Part shown: one piece after another, positions 35,950 to 45,574 of the stretch | How positions within the stretch are numbered: position 1 is the stretch's first letter | Layout of the letters: every line of letters begins with the position of its first letter | Source of the DNA: Ciceribacter lividus | Lineage (GTDB): Bacteria > Pseudomonadota > Alphaproteobacteria > Rhizobiales > Rhizobiaceae | Length of the DNA stretch: 64,000 nt | Assembly: GCF_003337715.1 (NCBI RefSeq) | Contig: NZ_QPIX01000002.1 | Coordinates: forward strand, 62,001 to 126,000 | Direction of reading: 5' to 3' | Position numbers and translations under genes: made by a program | Notes under the pieces: generated by a model | Seen by the model: only the letters and a program-made list of their open reading frames with translations | What the model was told of the DNA's origin: nothing | Database searches by the model: none

Positions 35950-37023
35950 ATGCAAGAGGTGCAAAGCGCGGGAGCCGGCATCGTCCCGGTACGCAGTGCC
36001 GCCGAACGATACGGAGTTCTGGAGCGCCCGGACCTCTCCTTCACTCCGGCCGTCGCCAAGGAAACCGAACATCTCTACGAGCGCGTGAAGGGCTTCATCC
36101 CGGCGATCGAATGGCCGGTCTTCGCGCCCTATGTGCACGCGATCAACCGGCTGAAGAAGGAGCGTGGCGCCGTCATTCTCGCCCACAATTACCAGACGCC
36201 GGAAATCTTCCACTGCGTCGCAGACATCAAGGGCGATTCGCTGCAGCTTGCCCGCGACGCGACCCGCGTCGACGCCGAGATCATCATCCAGTGCGGCGTT
36301 CACTTCATGGCCGAGACGTCGAAGCTGCTCAATCCGGAGAAGACCGTGCTGATCCCGGATGGGCGCGCGGGGTGCTCGCTGTCGGAATCGATCACCGGTG
36401 ACGACGTGCGCGCGCTGAAGGCGCGCTATCCCGGCGTGCCGGTCGTGACCTACGTCAACACCTCGGCCGACGTGAAGGCGGAAACCGATATCTGCTGCAC
36501 CTCGTCGAACGCGGTCGCGGTCGTCGACAGCCTCGAATCGGACACCGTGCTCTGCATCCCGGACGAATACCTGGCGATGAACGTCGCCAAGAAGACGAAA
36601 AAGAAGATCCTGACGTGGCAGGGGCACTGCGAGGTGCACGAGCGCTTCACCGCCGAGGAGCTTCTCGAATACAAGGCTGCCGATCCGTCGATCGAGATCG
36701 TCGCCCATCCGGAGTGCCATCCGAGCGTGCTTGCCGTCTCCGACTATGCCGGTTCGACCGCGGGCATGATCGACTACGTCAAGACGAAGCGCCCCGGCCG
36801 CGTGCTGCTGGTCACCGAGTGCTCGATGGCCTCCAACATCCAGGCGGAGGTGAAGGGCGTCGACTTCGTCAAGCCGTGCAACCTCTGTCCGCACATGAAG
36901 CGGATCACGCTGCCGAAGATCCTCGACAGCCTGCTCTTCATGACCGAGGAAGTCACCGTCGATCCGGCGATCGCCGGCCGCGCCCGGTTCGCCGTCGAGC
37001 GGATGATCAACCTGAAGCAATAG
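35950..37023 (+). CDS. nadA: Quinolinate synthase
   Basis: A [4Fe-4S] enzyme that condenses iminoaspartate with dihydroxyacetone phosphate to quinolinate, in de novo NAD synthesis. The 357-residue product has the three cluster-type Cys regions: [21 protein letters not shown] and [11 protein letters not shown]. The substrate-binding [10 protein letters not shown] and the THS-like [10 protein letters not shown] region are also present. The start at 35950 (MQEVQSAG) follows GGGGAGA by about 7 nt; the frame also opens at 35920. It is first in nadABC, 44 bp before nadB, and directly behind the palindromic operator. Confidence 0.96.
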   Translation: MQEVQSAGAGIVPVRSAAERYGVLERPDLSFTPAVAKETEHLYERVKGFIPAIEWPVFAPYVHAINRLKKERGAVILAHNYQTPEIFHCVADIKGDSLQLARDATRVDAEIIIQCGVHFMAETSKLLNPEKTVLIPDGRAGCSLSESITGDDVRALKARYPGVPVVTYVNTSADVKAETDICCTSSNAVAVVDSLESDTVLCIPDEYLAMNVAKKTKKKILTWQGHCEVHERFTAEELLEYKAADPSIEIVAHPECHPSVLAVSDYAGSTAGMIDYVKTKRPGRVLLVTECSMASNIQAEVKGVDFVKPCNLCPHMKRITLPKILDSLLFMTEEVTVDPAIAGRARFAVERMINLKQ

Positions 37024-37066
37024 CATTGCCTGCAAGATCGGCCCTGGGCCGGGGGAGACCAGTCTG

Positions 37067-38659
37067 ATGCCCACCAATATCGAATCCATCCGGCCGCAGT
37101 CGTGGCAGGGCATCGACGACATCGTGATCGTCGGGGGCGGGCTTGCCGGCCTGTTCTGCGCGCTGAAGCTCGCGCCGCGTCCGGTCACGGTGCTCGCCGC
37201 AGCACCGATCGGTCACGGCGCCTCTTCCGCCTGGGCGCAAGGCGGCATCGCCGCGGCGATGAGCCCAGGCGACACGGTCGAGAAGCACCTTGCCGATACG
37301 CTCGCCGCCGGTGCCGGGATCGTCGACGAGAAGATCGCCCGGCTGATGATCTCGGAAGGGCCGGACCGCATCCGCGACCTTCTCTCCTACGGCGTTCCCT
37401 TCGATCGCGGCCTCGAAGGCCAGCTCCTTCTCTCGCGCGAGGCCGCCCATTCCGAGCGCCGCATCGTGCGCGTGAAGGGCGACCAGGCCGGCAAGGCGAT
37501 CATGGAGGCGCTGATCGCCGCGGTGCGCAACACACCCTCGATCCGCGTCATGGAAGGCTATGTCGTCGAGGAGCTGGTGGTCGAAGGCCGCTTCGTCTCG
37601 GGCGTCATCGCAAGGCCGGACGCCGGCAAGTCCAAGACCCGTGTTGCCTTCCCGGCGCGCGCGGTGGTGATGTGCTCGGGCGGCATCGGCCATCTCTACC
37701 AGGTGACGACCAATCCGGCGGAGGCGCGCGGCGCAGGTCTCGGCATGGCGGCGAAGGCGGGCGCGATGATCGCCGACCCGGAATTCGTGCAGTTTCATCC
37801 GACCGCGATCGACATCGGCCGCGATCCGGCACCGCTCGCGACCGAGGCGCTCCGTGGTGACGGCGCGATCCTCGTCAACGCCGCCGGCCATCGTTTCATG
37901 ACCGACCTGCATCCCGATGCCGAGCTTGCACCGCGTGACGTGGTCGCCCGCGGCGTCTTCGCCGAGGTGAAGGCGGGCCGCGGCGCCTTCCTCGACTGCA
38001 CCAAGGCGGTCGGCGCGCACTTCCGCGAGCGCTTCCCGACCGTCTACGCCTCCTGCATGGAAGCGGGCATCGACCCGGTGACCCAGCCGATCCCGGTTGT
38101 TCCGGCCGTGCACTACCACATGGGCGGCGTGCTGGTGGATGCCGATGGCAAAACGACCGTCGACGGGCTCTGGGCGGCGGGCGAAGTGACCTCGACCGGC
38201 GTGCACGGCGCCAACCGCCTGGCGTCGAACTCGCTGCTGGAGGCCGTGGTCTTCGCAGCCCGCATCGCCGAGAACATCAAGGGCATGCTGCCGGAATCGA
38301 CCCTCTACGAATGGCCGAAGAACGCCGGGGAGAACGACGAGCTCGTCACGCTGGAGGATAGCCCGCAGCTTGCCGAGCTGCGCCGGCGGATGTCGGCGGA
38401 AGCGGGCGTCATCCGCTCGGGCGAGGGGCTGAAGACCCTCATCCGCGACATAGCGCGGCTGGAGCGCGAGAACACCCGCATCCGTTTCTCCAACATGGTC
38501 GCGGCGGCAAAGCTGATTGCGACCGCCGCCTATCGTCGCGAGGAGAGCCGCGGCGGGCATTTCCGCTCGGACTGCCCCTATACGGTCGAGAGCTGGCGTC
38601 ACCGCACCTACATGACGCTGAAGGATGCCGAGCGGACGGCCGCCGAGATTGCCGGGTAA
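37067..38659 (+). CDS. nadB: L-aspartate oxidase
   Basis: FAD enzyme oxidising L-aspartate to iminoaspartate for NadA. The 530-residue product has the dinucleotide motif [28 protein letters not shown], the active-site segment [15 protein letters not shown] and the typical [22 protein letters not shown] end of the FAD domain. A helical C-terminal domain follows (about 425-530). It belongs to the succinate dehydrogenase/fumarate reductase flavoprotein family, but operon placement and length fix it as NadB. Confidence 0.96.
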   Translation: MPTNIESIRPQSWQGIDDIVIVGGGLAGLFCALKLAPRPVTVLAAAPIGHGASSAWAQGGIAAAMSPGDTVEKHLADTLAAGAGIVDEKIARLMISEGPDRIRDLLSYGVPFDRGLEGQLLLSREAAHSERRIVRVKGDQAGKAIMEALIAAVRNTPSIRVMEGYVVEELVVEGRFVSGVIARPDAGKSKTRVAFPARAVVMCSGGIGHLYQVTTNPAEARGAGLGMAAKAGAMIADPEFVQFHPTAIDIGRDPAPLATEALRGDGAILVNAAGHRFMTDLHPDAELAPRDVVARGVFAEVKAGRGAFLDCTKAVGAHFRERFPTVYASCMEAGIDPVTQPIPVVPAVHYHMGGVLVDADGKTTVDGLWAAGEVTSTGVHGANRLASNSLLEAVVFAARIAENIKGMLPESTLYEWPKNAGENDELVTLEDSPQLAELRRRMSAEAGVIRSGEGLKTLIRDIARLERENTRIRFSNMVAAAKLIATAAYRREESRGGHFRSDCPYTVESWRHRTYMTLKDAERTAAEIAG

Positions 38660-38683
38660 CGTGACAAGAAGGGGAATGCCACC

Positions 38684-39592
38684 ATGACCGCAGAGACCTT
38701 CCGCCCCGTCCTTCCGGCGCTGATGATCGAGGATCAGGTGAAGGCGGCGCTCGCCGAGGATCTCGGCCGCGCCGGCGACATCACCACCTATGCGACGATC
38801 GCGCCGGAGCGCGTCGCGACGGCCGAGATGAACAGCCGCGAGGAGGGTGTCGTCGCCGGCATCGAGCTTGCGCGCGCGGCCTTCCGCATCGTCGATCCCG
38901 CCGTCGTCTTCGAGGCGATCGCCGCGGACGGCGACCGGGTTGGTCCGGGGACGCCGATCGCGCGGGTGAGCGGCCCCGCCCGCTCGCTGCTTTCGGCCGA
39001 GCGCGTGGCGCTCAATTTCCTCATGCATCTTTCGGGCGTCGCTTCCTACACGGCGCGCTTCGCCGCCGAGATTGCCCATACGCGGGCAAGGGTCACATGC
39101 ACCCGCAAGACGCTGCCGGGGCTGCGGGCGGTGGAGAAATATGCCGTCCGGCTCGGCGGCGGCTCGAACCACCGCTTCGGGCTCGATGACGCGATCCTCA
39201 TCAAGGACAACCACATCGCCGTCTGCGGCGGCGTGGCCGAGGCGGTGCGCGCGGCCCGCAGCTATGCCGGCCATCTGGTGAAGGTCGAGGTGGAGGTCGA
39301 CACACTTGAGCAGATGCGTGAGGCGCTGACGGCGGAACCGGACGTGATCCTGCTCGACAACATGGGGCCGGAGACGCTGCGCCAGGCGGTGGCCATCAAC
39401 CGGGCCCATAGCGGTCTCGACGAGGCGGCTTACTGGACTGCGGGCCGCCGCGTGATGCTCGAAGCCTCCGGCAACGTCAATCTCTCGACGATCCGGGCGA
39501 TCGCCGAGACGGGTGTCGACTACATCTCGACCTCGAAGATCACCATGGCCGCGCCGACGCTGGACATCGGGCTGGACATTACGATCGCCTGA
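38684..39592 (+). CDS. nadC: Nicotinate-nucleotide pyrophosphorylase (carboxylating)
   Basis: Converts quinolinate and PRPP to nicotinate mononucleotide with release of CO2. The 302-residue product has EDLGRAGDITT, TRKTLPGLRAVEKYAVR-type catalytic loop residues (Arg and Lys), GGGSNHRFGLDDAILIKDNH and DVILLDNMGPE. Last gene of nadABC, 24 bp after nadB. Its stop is 11 bp from the convergent nadQ stop, with no obvious terminator between. Confidence 0.96.
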   Translation: MTAETFRPVLPALMIEDQVKAALAEDLGRAGDITTYATIAPERVATAEMNSREEGVVAGIELARAAFRIVDPAVVFEAIAADGDRVGPGTPIARVSGPARSLLSAERVALNFLMHLSGVASYTARFAAEIAHTRARVTCTRKTLPGLRAVEKYAVRLGGGSNHRFGLDDAILIKDNHIAVCGGVAEAVRAARSYAGHLVKVEVEVDTLEQMREALTAEPDVILLDNMGPETLRQAVAINRAHSGLDEAAYWTAGRRVMLEASGNVNLSTIRAIAETGVDYISTSKITMAAPTLDIGLDITIA

Positions 39593-39603
39593 GGCGGAAG
39601 CGT

Positions 39604-40578
39604 TCAGCGTCCTCCGACCTTCAGTCCCGGCGCGGGGCGCTCTTCGAGAATCTGGTGGCGGAAGCGGAAGAGGGCGGCCGGGCGACCGCCGGTTGCCGCC
39701 ATAGTGCCGCCGGTCGGCTCGACCAGCTCGGCGCCCTCGACCAGGCGGCGGAAGTTCTGCTTGTGGAGATGGCGGCCGGAGATCGCCTCCACCGTCGCCT
39801 GCAATTCGGTAAGAGTGAATTCCGGCGGCATCAGTTCGAAGACGACCGGGCGATACTTGAGCTTGCCGCGAAGTCTCGCGATCGCCGTCGCCATGATGCG
39901 GCGGTGGTCGAAGCGCATCGGCACGCCGAGCCGGGCCGCAAGCCCTGTGTGCCAGACGCGACCGTCGGCGACGGCCTCCTCGATGAGGCCGGCTTCGTAG
40001 AGCAGTTCGTAGCGCTCGAGCACCCGTTCCTCGTCGAACGGGAAGTCATCGAGCCCGAAGGCGAGCTTCAGGCGCGAGCGGCGTGAGAGCCGGGCGGCAC
40101 CCGCGGCATCGCCGCCTGCCTCCTCCGCCCATTGCCGCAGTGCCGGCAGGATGACCTGATCGAGGAGGACCGGGCGCCCCTGACGCCAGTCCTCCCAGGG
40201 AAGATAATTGTACCAGTCGCGCCAGTGCACGCCGGCGGCGGAAAGGGTCGCTGTCCGCTCCGGATCCATGCGCGTCAGCGCCAGATAGCCGACGGAAACG
40301 AGATGCGGGCCCATATCGCCCGGCATCTTGTGCCGGCCGCGGTCGCCGAAGGTATAGAGCTGTTCGATATAGCCCATGTGGAGCGCGGTCCGCGCCTCGA
40401 CGGCGACGCGCAGCGACATCTCCATGGTGCGGTAGCGCCCCGGATCGAACGGCCCGAACGGCAGGCTTTCGAGTTCGCTCGCCGGGTCGCTGACGACGAG
40501 AATTTGCGGATTGCCGCCGGAAACGGCGACGATCGCCGCGTCGAGGCTGATCTCGATCGGCGAGCTTGCCGCCGTCAT
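39604..40578 (-). CDS. nadQ: NadQ: Nudix-like/wHTH regulator of NAD synthesis
   Basis: A 324-residue protein with an N-terminal Nudix-like domain (SLDAAIVAVSGGNPQILVV, VSVGYLALTRM) in which no full catalytic Nudix box is seen. A C-terminal winged helix-turn-helix of the NrtR type follows (about 235-310), with ELMPPEFTLTELQATVEAI, HKQNFRRLV and TGGRPAALFRF. This layout and its place beside nadABC identify it as NadQ, the NAD regulator of alphaproteobacteria. It probably binds the palindrome at 35899-35919. Its start overlaps the stop of the phosphatase gene (ATGA), so the two are coupled. Confidence 0.85.
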   Translation of the reverse strand: MTAASSPIEISLDAAIVAVSGGNPQILVVSDPASELESLPFGPFDPGRYRTMEMSLRVAVEARTALHMGYIEQLYTFGDRGRHKMPGDMGPHLVSVGYLALTRMDPERTATLSAAGVHWRDWYNYLPWEDWRQGRPVLLDQVILPALRQWAEEAGGDAAGAARLSRRSRLKLAFGLDDFPFDEERVLERYELLYEAGLIEEAVADGRVWHTGLAARLGVPMRFDHRRIMATAIARLRGKLKYRPVVFELMPPEFTLTELQATVEAISGRHLHKQNFRRLVEGAELVEPTGGTMAATGGRPAALFRFRHQILEERPAPGLKVGGR

Positions 40579-41111
40579 GGCAGGCGGTCTCCGGAAGGCG
40601 AGAGCGGCAGCACGAAGGGCGCGTTTCCGTCGGCATCCGCACCGCGGCCGATCGCTTTCACCGCCGCGACGAGCCGGCCACCGCGCCCGAGCAGCCGGTC
40701 GCCGATCTCGACGATCCGGGCATTCGGCGTGGCGTAGGGCGAGACCTGCCTGAGGCGTGTGGCGAGTTCCACCTCGTCGTCGTCCGGCCGGACCGCGAGG
40801 CTGGCGACGAGTGCTGCCGCCGGCGAGCGCGACACCCCCATCCAGCAGTGGACGACGAGGGGAGAAGCCTGGTCCCAGCTGCGGGCGAAATCGATGATCT
40901 GCGCGACGTGGACCTCCTGCGGCGCAACGAGATCGCCGGTACCGGCGAAGGTTATGTCGTGGATGCCGAGCTTCAGGTGGCGCGCCGGGTCGATCACGCC
41001 GGGCCGATGGAAATCCTGCCCTTCCGCGAGCAGGCTGATCATTTCCCGCGCCTTGTGGCGAACGGCCATTTCGGCGATGCGGGCGAGGGGGGAGACGACG
41101 ATCGCGCTCAC
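40575..41111 (-). CDS. Protein tyrosine/dual-specificity phosphatase-like protein
   Basis: A 178-residue protein with the phosphatase P-loop HCWMGVSRSPAAAL (HCx5R: Cys nucleophile and Arg). The acid is probably an Asp in the region FAGTGDLVAPQEVHV. It is small like the dual-specificity or atypical PTP groups. Both ends overlap neighbouring genes by four bases (ATGA), placing it inside a coupled operon with an HD hydrolase and nadQ. Its target is unknown; it could act on phosphoinositide- or nucleotide-like molecules as well as proteins. Confidence 0.82.
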   Translation of the reverse strand: MSAIVVSPLARIAEMAVRHKAREMISLLAEGQDFHRPGVIDPARHLKLGIHDITFAGTGDLVAPQEVHVAQIIDFARSWDQASPLVVHCWMGVSRSPAAALVASLAVRPDDDEVELATRLRQVSPYATPNARIVEIGDRLLGRGGRLVAAVKAIGRGADADGNAPFVLPLSPSGDRLP

Positions 41112-41737
41112 GGTGCCGCCTTCCTGGCTTGCGCCCGCGCCGCTTCGATCGCCTCGAAGCGCTCGACGAAACGTCGCTGGGCTTCGAAGGCGGGGAGCGG
41201 CGCGACCATCAGCGTGGTGCGGTCGAAGCCGCGCGGCTGGCCGAAGAATTTCCGCGCTTCCGCCGGCGCGAAGCCGGCAAGCTCCGTCGCCTCGAAATAG
41301 GCGGCGATCCGGTCGGCCTTCTTGATTTCGTCCTTGAGGGTGCGCGAGGGATGCGGCGGCAGGCCGAAGCGCAGGTGGACGGCCGCTTCGAGCCGCTTCT
41401 CGACCACCTTGTAGTCGCCGCCGACGACCGCCTTGAAGGGCGAGATCATGTCGCCGATCACGTATTCCGGGGCGTCGTGCAGCAGCGCCATCTGCAGGTC
41501 GTCGGCGCTCGCCTTCGGGTGGCTGCGGCGGAAGATCTCCTCGACGAGCAGACTGTGCTGGGCGACGGAAAAGGCATGGTCGCCGGAGGTCTGGCCGTTC
41601 CAGCGGGCGACGCGGGCAAGGCCGTGGGCGATGTCGCTGATCTCGACGTCGAGCGGCGAGGGATCGAGGAGGTCGAGCCGCCGGCCGGAAAGCATCCGCT
41701 GCCAGGCCCGCGATTTCATCTGCGTGAGCGGCGGCAC
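41108..41737 (-). CDS. HD-domain hydrolase (YfbR-like)
   Basis: A 209-residue HD phosphohydrolase resembling the YfbR family of deoxynucleoside 5'-monophosphatases. Metal ligands appear as His in SGDHAFSVAQHSLLV, the His-Asp in MALLHDAPEYVIGDM and the Asp in EIKKADRIAAYFEA. The GTG start at 41737 lies 3 nt past the ygfZ stop, with GGAGG in the end of ygfZ as ribosome site. The stop overlaps the phosphatase start (ATGA). Confidence 0.83.
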   Translation of the reverse strand: MPPLTQMKSRAWQRMLSGRRLDLLDPSPLDVEISDIAHGLARVARWNGQTSGDHAFSVAQHSLLVEEIFRRSHPKASADDLQMALLHDAPEYVIGDMISPFKAVVGGDYKVVEKRLEAAVHLRFGLPPHPSRTLKDEIKKADRIAAYFEATELAGFAPAEARKFFGQPRGFDRTTLMVAPLPAFEAQRRFVERFEAIEAARAQARKAAP

Positions 41738-41740
41738 CGG

Positions 41741-42577
41741 TCAGGCCTCCTCGGCGACCGTCGGGAAATCGAGACCCGACCAGGCCGGAAGGCTAACGGT
41801 CAAAGCGGTTTCTCCGGCGAGCACCGGTACGCCCTTAGTAAGCGCCTCGCCGACGCGGTCGATGCGGACGATCGCAAGGCCCTTCTCGCCATGGACGGAA
41901 CCGAGCGTGCCGACCGGCTTTCCGCCGGCGGTGATTTCCGTTCCCGGCGCCGGCAGAGGCGTCCCGCCACCGACGAGCACGACCCGCCGGCGGGCCGTTC
42001 CGCGATGCTGCATCCGCGAGACCACTTCCTGGCCGACATAGCAGCCCTTCTTGAAGCCGACGCCGCCGTTGCGGTCCATCAGGACATCGTGGGGAAAGGC
42101 ATCCTGGAGCGCGAAGTCGGCGCCCGATTCGGCGATGCCCGCGGCGATCCTGATATCGAGGTAGGCGCCGTCGTCCTCCCCGGCATACCTGCCCGGCCGG
42201 CGGCCAAGCACCGTCCCGGCGATCACAAACCGCCTGTCGAGAAGGGCGGCCGCGTCTTGCTCATCGCCCCAGGAGACCGTGACGCCGGCTTCCGGTTCGG
42301 CCGTGATGGTGACCGCCGCGCGCAGCTTATACATTGTGAGCCGCTTGACGAGATCGGCCTGCTGGCCGGCCGCGGTTTCGAGAAGGAAACCGTCACCGTC
42401 GCGCGAAATCAGGAAGTCGAAGAGGATCTTTCCCTGCGGGGTCAGGAGCGCGCCGGGCCGGGCTTCGCCGACAGGCAGCGCCGCCACGTCGGTCGTGACG
42501 AGGTTCTGGAGAAAATGCTCCGCCTCCGCTCCGGAAACCCGGATCAGGGCGCGATCTGGAAGAAACGCTGCTGGCAT
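41741..42577 (-). CDS. ygfZ: Folate-binding Fe-S assembly protein YgfZ
   Basis: A 278-residue GcvT-like protein that supports assembly or repair of certain [4Fe-4S] enzymes in a folate-dependent way. The hallmark motif GCYVGQEVVSRMQHRG is present with its Cys. The N-terminal segment LIRVSGAEAEHFLQNLVTTDV is typical of the aminomethyltransferase fold. It is the first gene of the ygfZ-HD-PTP-nadQ operon. Because NadA is a [4Fe-4S] enzyme, the pairing with nadQ has a possible functional sense, but that link is inferred. Confidence 0.9.
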   Translation of the reverse strand: MPAAFLPDRALIRVSGAEAEHFLQNLVTTDVAALPVGEARPGALLTPQGKILFDFLISRDGDGFLLETAAGQQADLVKRLTMYKLRAAVTITAEPEAGVTVSWGDEQDAAALLDRRFVIAGTVLGRRPGRYAGEDDGAYLDIRIAAGIAESGADFALQDAFPHDVLMDRNGGVGFKKGCYVGQEVVSRMQHRGTARRRVVLVGGGTPLPAPGTEITAGGKPVGTLGSVHGEKGLAIVRIDRVGEALTKGVPVLAGETALTVSLPAWSGLDFPTVAEEA

Positions 42578-42647
42578 CGTCTGCGATTTTCCGAAGTTGC
42601 GATGTCAGAGAGTTAAGGGCTTGGCGGGCAAACGGCAAGCGCCGGTG

Positions 42648-43415
42648 TCAGTCGCCGGCCGTGAAGAGTTTCCACTGACCGTCCGGCGAGATGCCGACGC
42701 GGAAGAAATTGTAGTTGCCGGATTCCTGCATGTCGGCGAAGTCGCCGGCCGTGACGATCCGGAACAGCTCCACTTTTTCGGGGGCCGTCAGCGTGGAAAG
42801 CGGCTTTTCCGCGAAATAGGGCCAGACATACATCTCCTCCGGCGTGCCGGCATTGATATGGACGAAGCCGGTGGAGAGAACGTCGAGCAGGATCGCCAGG
42901 ACTTCGATGCCCTCGCTGTCGCCGGAAAGGCCCTTGAGCGTGGTGATCGGGTCGGGATCGGCCGAATCGAGCATGACCTGCGTCTGGTTCGGGCCGGGAT
43001 TGAGGAGGGGCCTCAGCCGCTCGATATCGCCCGATGCTGCGGCCTCGATAATCAGCTGCCGCAGCTTGCGCACCGGCTCCGGCGCCTTTTCGATATCGTA
43101 GATGACCTCTGGCGGCGGTCCCTGGTCCTCGGGAGCATCCTCGGCGCCGCTCGTCGTGTCCGCCTTGTCGTCAGGCGTGCTGATCAGCGGGTCGGGGTCC
43201 GGTATGCCGATGACTGCGCCCGAAGGCGGCGCTGCACCGGGCGTATCCTCCACGGTCGGGGCGGGCTCTTCGGCCGGCTGCCCGCCGATCTGTTTCAATT
43301 CCGAAAGTGCCGAGGCGCTGCCGACGGTTCCGACGAGCATCACGCCGGCGATAAGAGTGGTCGCCAGGCGGCGCAGATCGCGATGCCGGCTGGCCCGAGC
43401 GGACGCCTTCTTCAT
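42648..43415 (-). CDS. Hypothetical exported protein, proline/acid-rich N-terminal part
   Basis: A 255-residue protein with a twin-basic N-terminus and hydrophobic core (LATTLIAGVMLVGTVGSASA) that looks like a signal peptide. Residues about 40-100 are low-complexity, rich in Pro, Asp and Glu. A folded C-terminal part follows (VRKLRQLIIEAAASGDIERLRPLL to the FFRVGISPDGQWKLFTAGD end). I do not recognise a named family. The gene is divergent in content from ygfZ but on the same strand, 70 bp upstream of it, and 20 bp downstream of the 85-residue gene. Confidence 0.78.
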   Translation of the reverse strand: MKKASARASRHRDLRRLATTLIAGVMLVGTVGSASALSELKQIGGQPAEEPAPTVEDTPGAAPPSGAVIGIPDPDPLISTPDDKADTTSGAEDAPEDQGPPPEVIYDIEKAPEPVRKLRQLIIEAAASGDIERLRPLLNPGPNQTQVMLDSADPDPITTLKGLSGDSEGIEVLAILLDVLSTGFVHINAGTPEEMYVWPYFAEKPLSTLTAPEKVELFRIVTAGDFADMQESGNYNFFRVGISPDGQWKLFTAGD

Positions 43416-43434
43416 CGCCGTCCCTCTTCGTCGA

Positions 43435-43692
43435 TTACTGGATGCTGCGCGTCGGGGAGAACTCGCCTGCGACCATGCGGGCCTTGAGTTGCTCGAGGAT
43501 GGCCTCGGCGCCTTCCTCTCCGTGAATGCGAATCGTCTCGCGCATGGCGAGTGCGAAGGCGGCGTCGGCGATGATTTCCGGCTCGATGCCGTCGGCCATG
43601 CCGTCCGCCCAGGCTTCGTTCTGGTACTCGAGGGCGGCCTGCATCTTCTCGTGAACGATCATGTCGTCGATGTCGTTGCGGCGCGGTTCCAT
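43435..43692 (-). CDS. Small hypothetical protein (85 aa)
   Basis: An 85-residue, acidic, helical product (MEPRRNDIDDMIVHEKMQ to ARMVAGEFSPTRSIQ). The family is not recognised. The start at 43692 is preferred because GAGG sits 9 nt upstream, whereas the Met at 43701 is directly abutted by the ribosome site. It is co-directional with the exported protein downstream. Confidence 0.65.
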   Translation of the reverse strand: MEPRRNDIDDMIVHEKMQAALEYQNEAWADGMADGIEPEIIADAAFALAMRETIRIHGEEGAEAILEQLKARMVAGEFSPTRSIQ

Positions 43693-43795
43693 GATACTCA
43701 TCCTCGATGCAATCAGTTCTTACTCACGTGTTAACAACACTAGCAGCCTTTTCCTGAAACGACACGGGGTCGTGTCGAAACGGGTTAATTATTCG

Positions 43796-44236
43796 CTAAT
43801 TTCCGTAGCGGGTCGCAATTTCCATGGCAAGTGTTGCGCCTTCGGCACGGTAGCGCTCGGCGGCTGTGGCGGCCGAAGGCGTGCAGGTCGTATAGACCGA
43901 CGCAAAGGAGCGATAGCCGCGATTATAGGCCGCGACCATGCGTTCGCGACGTTTCGGCGCTCCCGCCGTCTCGATTTCGATCAGTTTTTCCATCTGCCGG
44001 CGCCATTCCGGCTCGCTCGAATTGCCGCAGAGGTTTCGAAGATACTGGACGGCGCCGATGATCTCGGAAAGCCGAATCAGTTGCGCGTCGTAGGGGGCGG
44101 GCTTTTCCTGCTGCTCCACGGGCGGCGGCGGTGACGCCTCCTGTGCCGCGGCGGGCAGGGCGCCGAGCAACGCGACGAGAAGGGCGGTGGCCATGGTGGC
44201 GGAGACGCGCGAGCGCGCTTTGATGTCAGCGGTCAT
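43796..44236 (-). CDS. TIGR02301-family exported protein
   Basis: A 146-residue protein with a signal peptide (ATMATALLVALLGALPAAAQ). The mature part has YDAQLIRLSEIIGAVQYLRNLC, WRRQMEKLIEIE and the RRERMVAAYNRGYRSFASVY segment, the hallmarks of TIGR02301, a conserved periplasmic family of Rhizobiales with no known function. Two Cys (LRNLCGN and TTCTPSA) may form a disulphide. Its start lies 11 bp inside the end of the NUDIX gene, so the two overlap and are probably co-translated. Confidence 0.85.
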   Translation of the reverse strand: MTADIKARSRVSATMATALLVALLGALPAAAQEASPPPPVEQQEKPAPYDAQLIRLSEIIGAVQYLRNLCGNSSEPEWRRQMEKLIEIETAGAPKRRERMVAAYNRGYRSFASVYTTCTPSAATAAERYRAEGATLAMEIATRYGN

Positions 44237-44654
44237 CGCGGGCACGCGCCAGCCTTTCGAGGCAGTCGAGAATGCTCGGGGGCACAGGCAAGCGGGCAAT
44301 CTCGTCCGGTCGGTACCAGCCGAGATCGGCGGCATCGTCGGCGGCGAGCGCCTCCGTCTCGTCCTCGACGTCGACGAGGAAGACGGAGAGCAAGAAGCCG
44401 CCGGTGCCGCTTTCCGCCTCGGCCGCGAGCTCGTAGAAATGGAAGAGCCGCGGGTTCCCGCCGCGCAGGCCCGTCTCCTCCTGCAGCTCGCGCAGAGCCG
44501 TTTCGGCCGGCGTCTCGCCCGGTTCGGCCCTGCCGCCGGGGAAGGCGTAAAGGTCGGCGGCCGGCGGATTGAGCCGGCGCACGAGGAGGATGCGGCCGTC
44601 ACGTCCCACGATCGCCGACGAGGCTGAGGCAAAGGACGTCTTCGTCATGCTCAT
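44226..44654 (-). CDS. NUDIX hydrolase
   Basis: A 142-residue pyrophosphohydrolase. The Nudix box is complete: GGRAEPGETPAETALREL followed by QEETGL, matching Gx5Ex7REUxEExGU. The substrate is unknown; the ADP-ribose or nucleotide clean-up type is plausible. The start at 44654 (MSMTKTSFA) or the Met at 44648 is possible; AAGGAGAGG lies 13 or more nt upstream. Its stop overlaps the TIGR02301 gene. Confidence 0.88.
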   Translation of the reverse strand: MSMTKTSFASASSAIVGRDGRILLVRRLNPPAADLYAFPGGRAEPGETPAETALRELQEETGLRGGNPRLFHFYELAAEAESGTGGFLLSVFLVDVEDETEALAADDAADLGWYRPDEIARLPVPPSILDCLERLARARDDR

Positions 44655-44795
44655 GAATATAGGTCGTCCTCTCCTTCTTGGCCCGGATTCCGTCGAATGA
44701 GAGCCGCTTCGCGGAGTATTGCGGCATCGGCGCCGCCGCGCAATGCCCTCGTCCTCTCCTTGACCGGCCGCCACGGTGGTGCCATCAATCCGCGC

Positions 44796-45560
44796 ATGTG
44801 CGGACGCTTTTCATTGTCGGCGATGCCCGAAGAGGTACGGGACGCGCTCGGACTCTTCGAGCTCGAGGCCTTTCCCGCCCGCTACAACATCGCGCCCACC
44901 CAGCCGATCCTCGTGGTCATCCAGTCGGAGCGCCGCGAGCCGGGCAGCAACATGCCGGAGCGCCGGGCGATGCTTGTCCGCTGGGGGCTGATGCCGTCCT
45001 GGGTGAAGGACCCCAACGACTTTCCGCTGCTGATCAACGCCCGTGCGGAGACGGCGATCGGCAAGGCCTCCTTCAAGGCGGCCATGCGCCATCGTCGCGT
45101 GCTCGTCCCGGCCTCGGGCTTCTACGAATGGCACCGGCCGGAAAAGGGCAGCGACGAGAAATCGCAGGCCTACTGGATCAGGCCGCGCAACGGCGGCGTC
45201 ATCGCCTTCGCCGGCCTGATGGAGACCTGGTCGTCGCCGGACGGTTCCGAGGTCGACACCGGCGCCATCCTGACGGTCGGTTCCAACCGTTCCATCGCCC
45301 GCATCCACGACCGGATGCCGGTGGTGATCGCACCGGAGGACTATGACCGCTGGCTCGATTGCCGCGCCTACGAGCCGCGCGAGGTCACCGATCTTCTCGC
45401 GGCACCCGCCGAAGACTTCTTCGAGGCGGTCCCCGTGTCGAACCTCGTCAACAAGGTGAGCAACACGGGGCCCGCAATTCAGGCGGCGGTGGCCGAAAGT
45501 CTGCCGCCGGTCGAGAGGACGGACGGGGAGGCGGGGTCAGGCCAGATGTCGTTGTTCTGA
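44796..45560 (+). CDS. SRAP-domain protein (YedK/HMCES-like abasic-site shield)
   Basis: Forms a covalent thiazolidine link with abasic sites in single-stranded DNA, protecting them from cleavage. The 254-residue product starts MCGRFS, so that Cys2 becomes the N-terminal nucleophile after Met removal. The other active-site parts are NIAPTQP, INARAET (Asn), SGFYEWH (Glu) and the IHDRMPVV His. The start at 44796 is dictated by the required MCGRF N-terminus; upstream in-frame Met codons are ignored. No clear Shine-Dalgarno is seen. Confidence 0.93.
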   Translation: MCGRFSLSAMPEEVRDALGLFELEAFPARYNIAPTQPILVVIQSERREPGSNMPERRAMLVRWGLMPSWVKDPNDFPLLINARAETAIGKASFKAAMRHRRVLVPASGFYEWHRPEKGSDEKSQAYWIRPRNGGVIAFAGLMETWSSPDGSEVDTGAILTVGSNRSIARIHDRMPVVIAPEDYDRWLDCRAYEPREVTDLLAAPAEDFFEAVPVSNLVNKVSNTGPAIQAAVAESLPPVERTDGEAGSGQMSLF

Positions 45561-45574
45561 CCGCCGTCGATCAG

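Noticed and set aside
37007..39409. 800-codon minus-strand frame across nadB-nadC
   Set aside because: His/Arg-rich shadow frame over two clear NAD genes.
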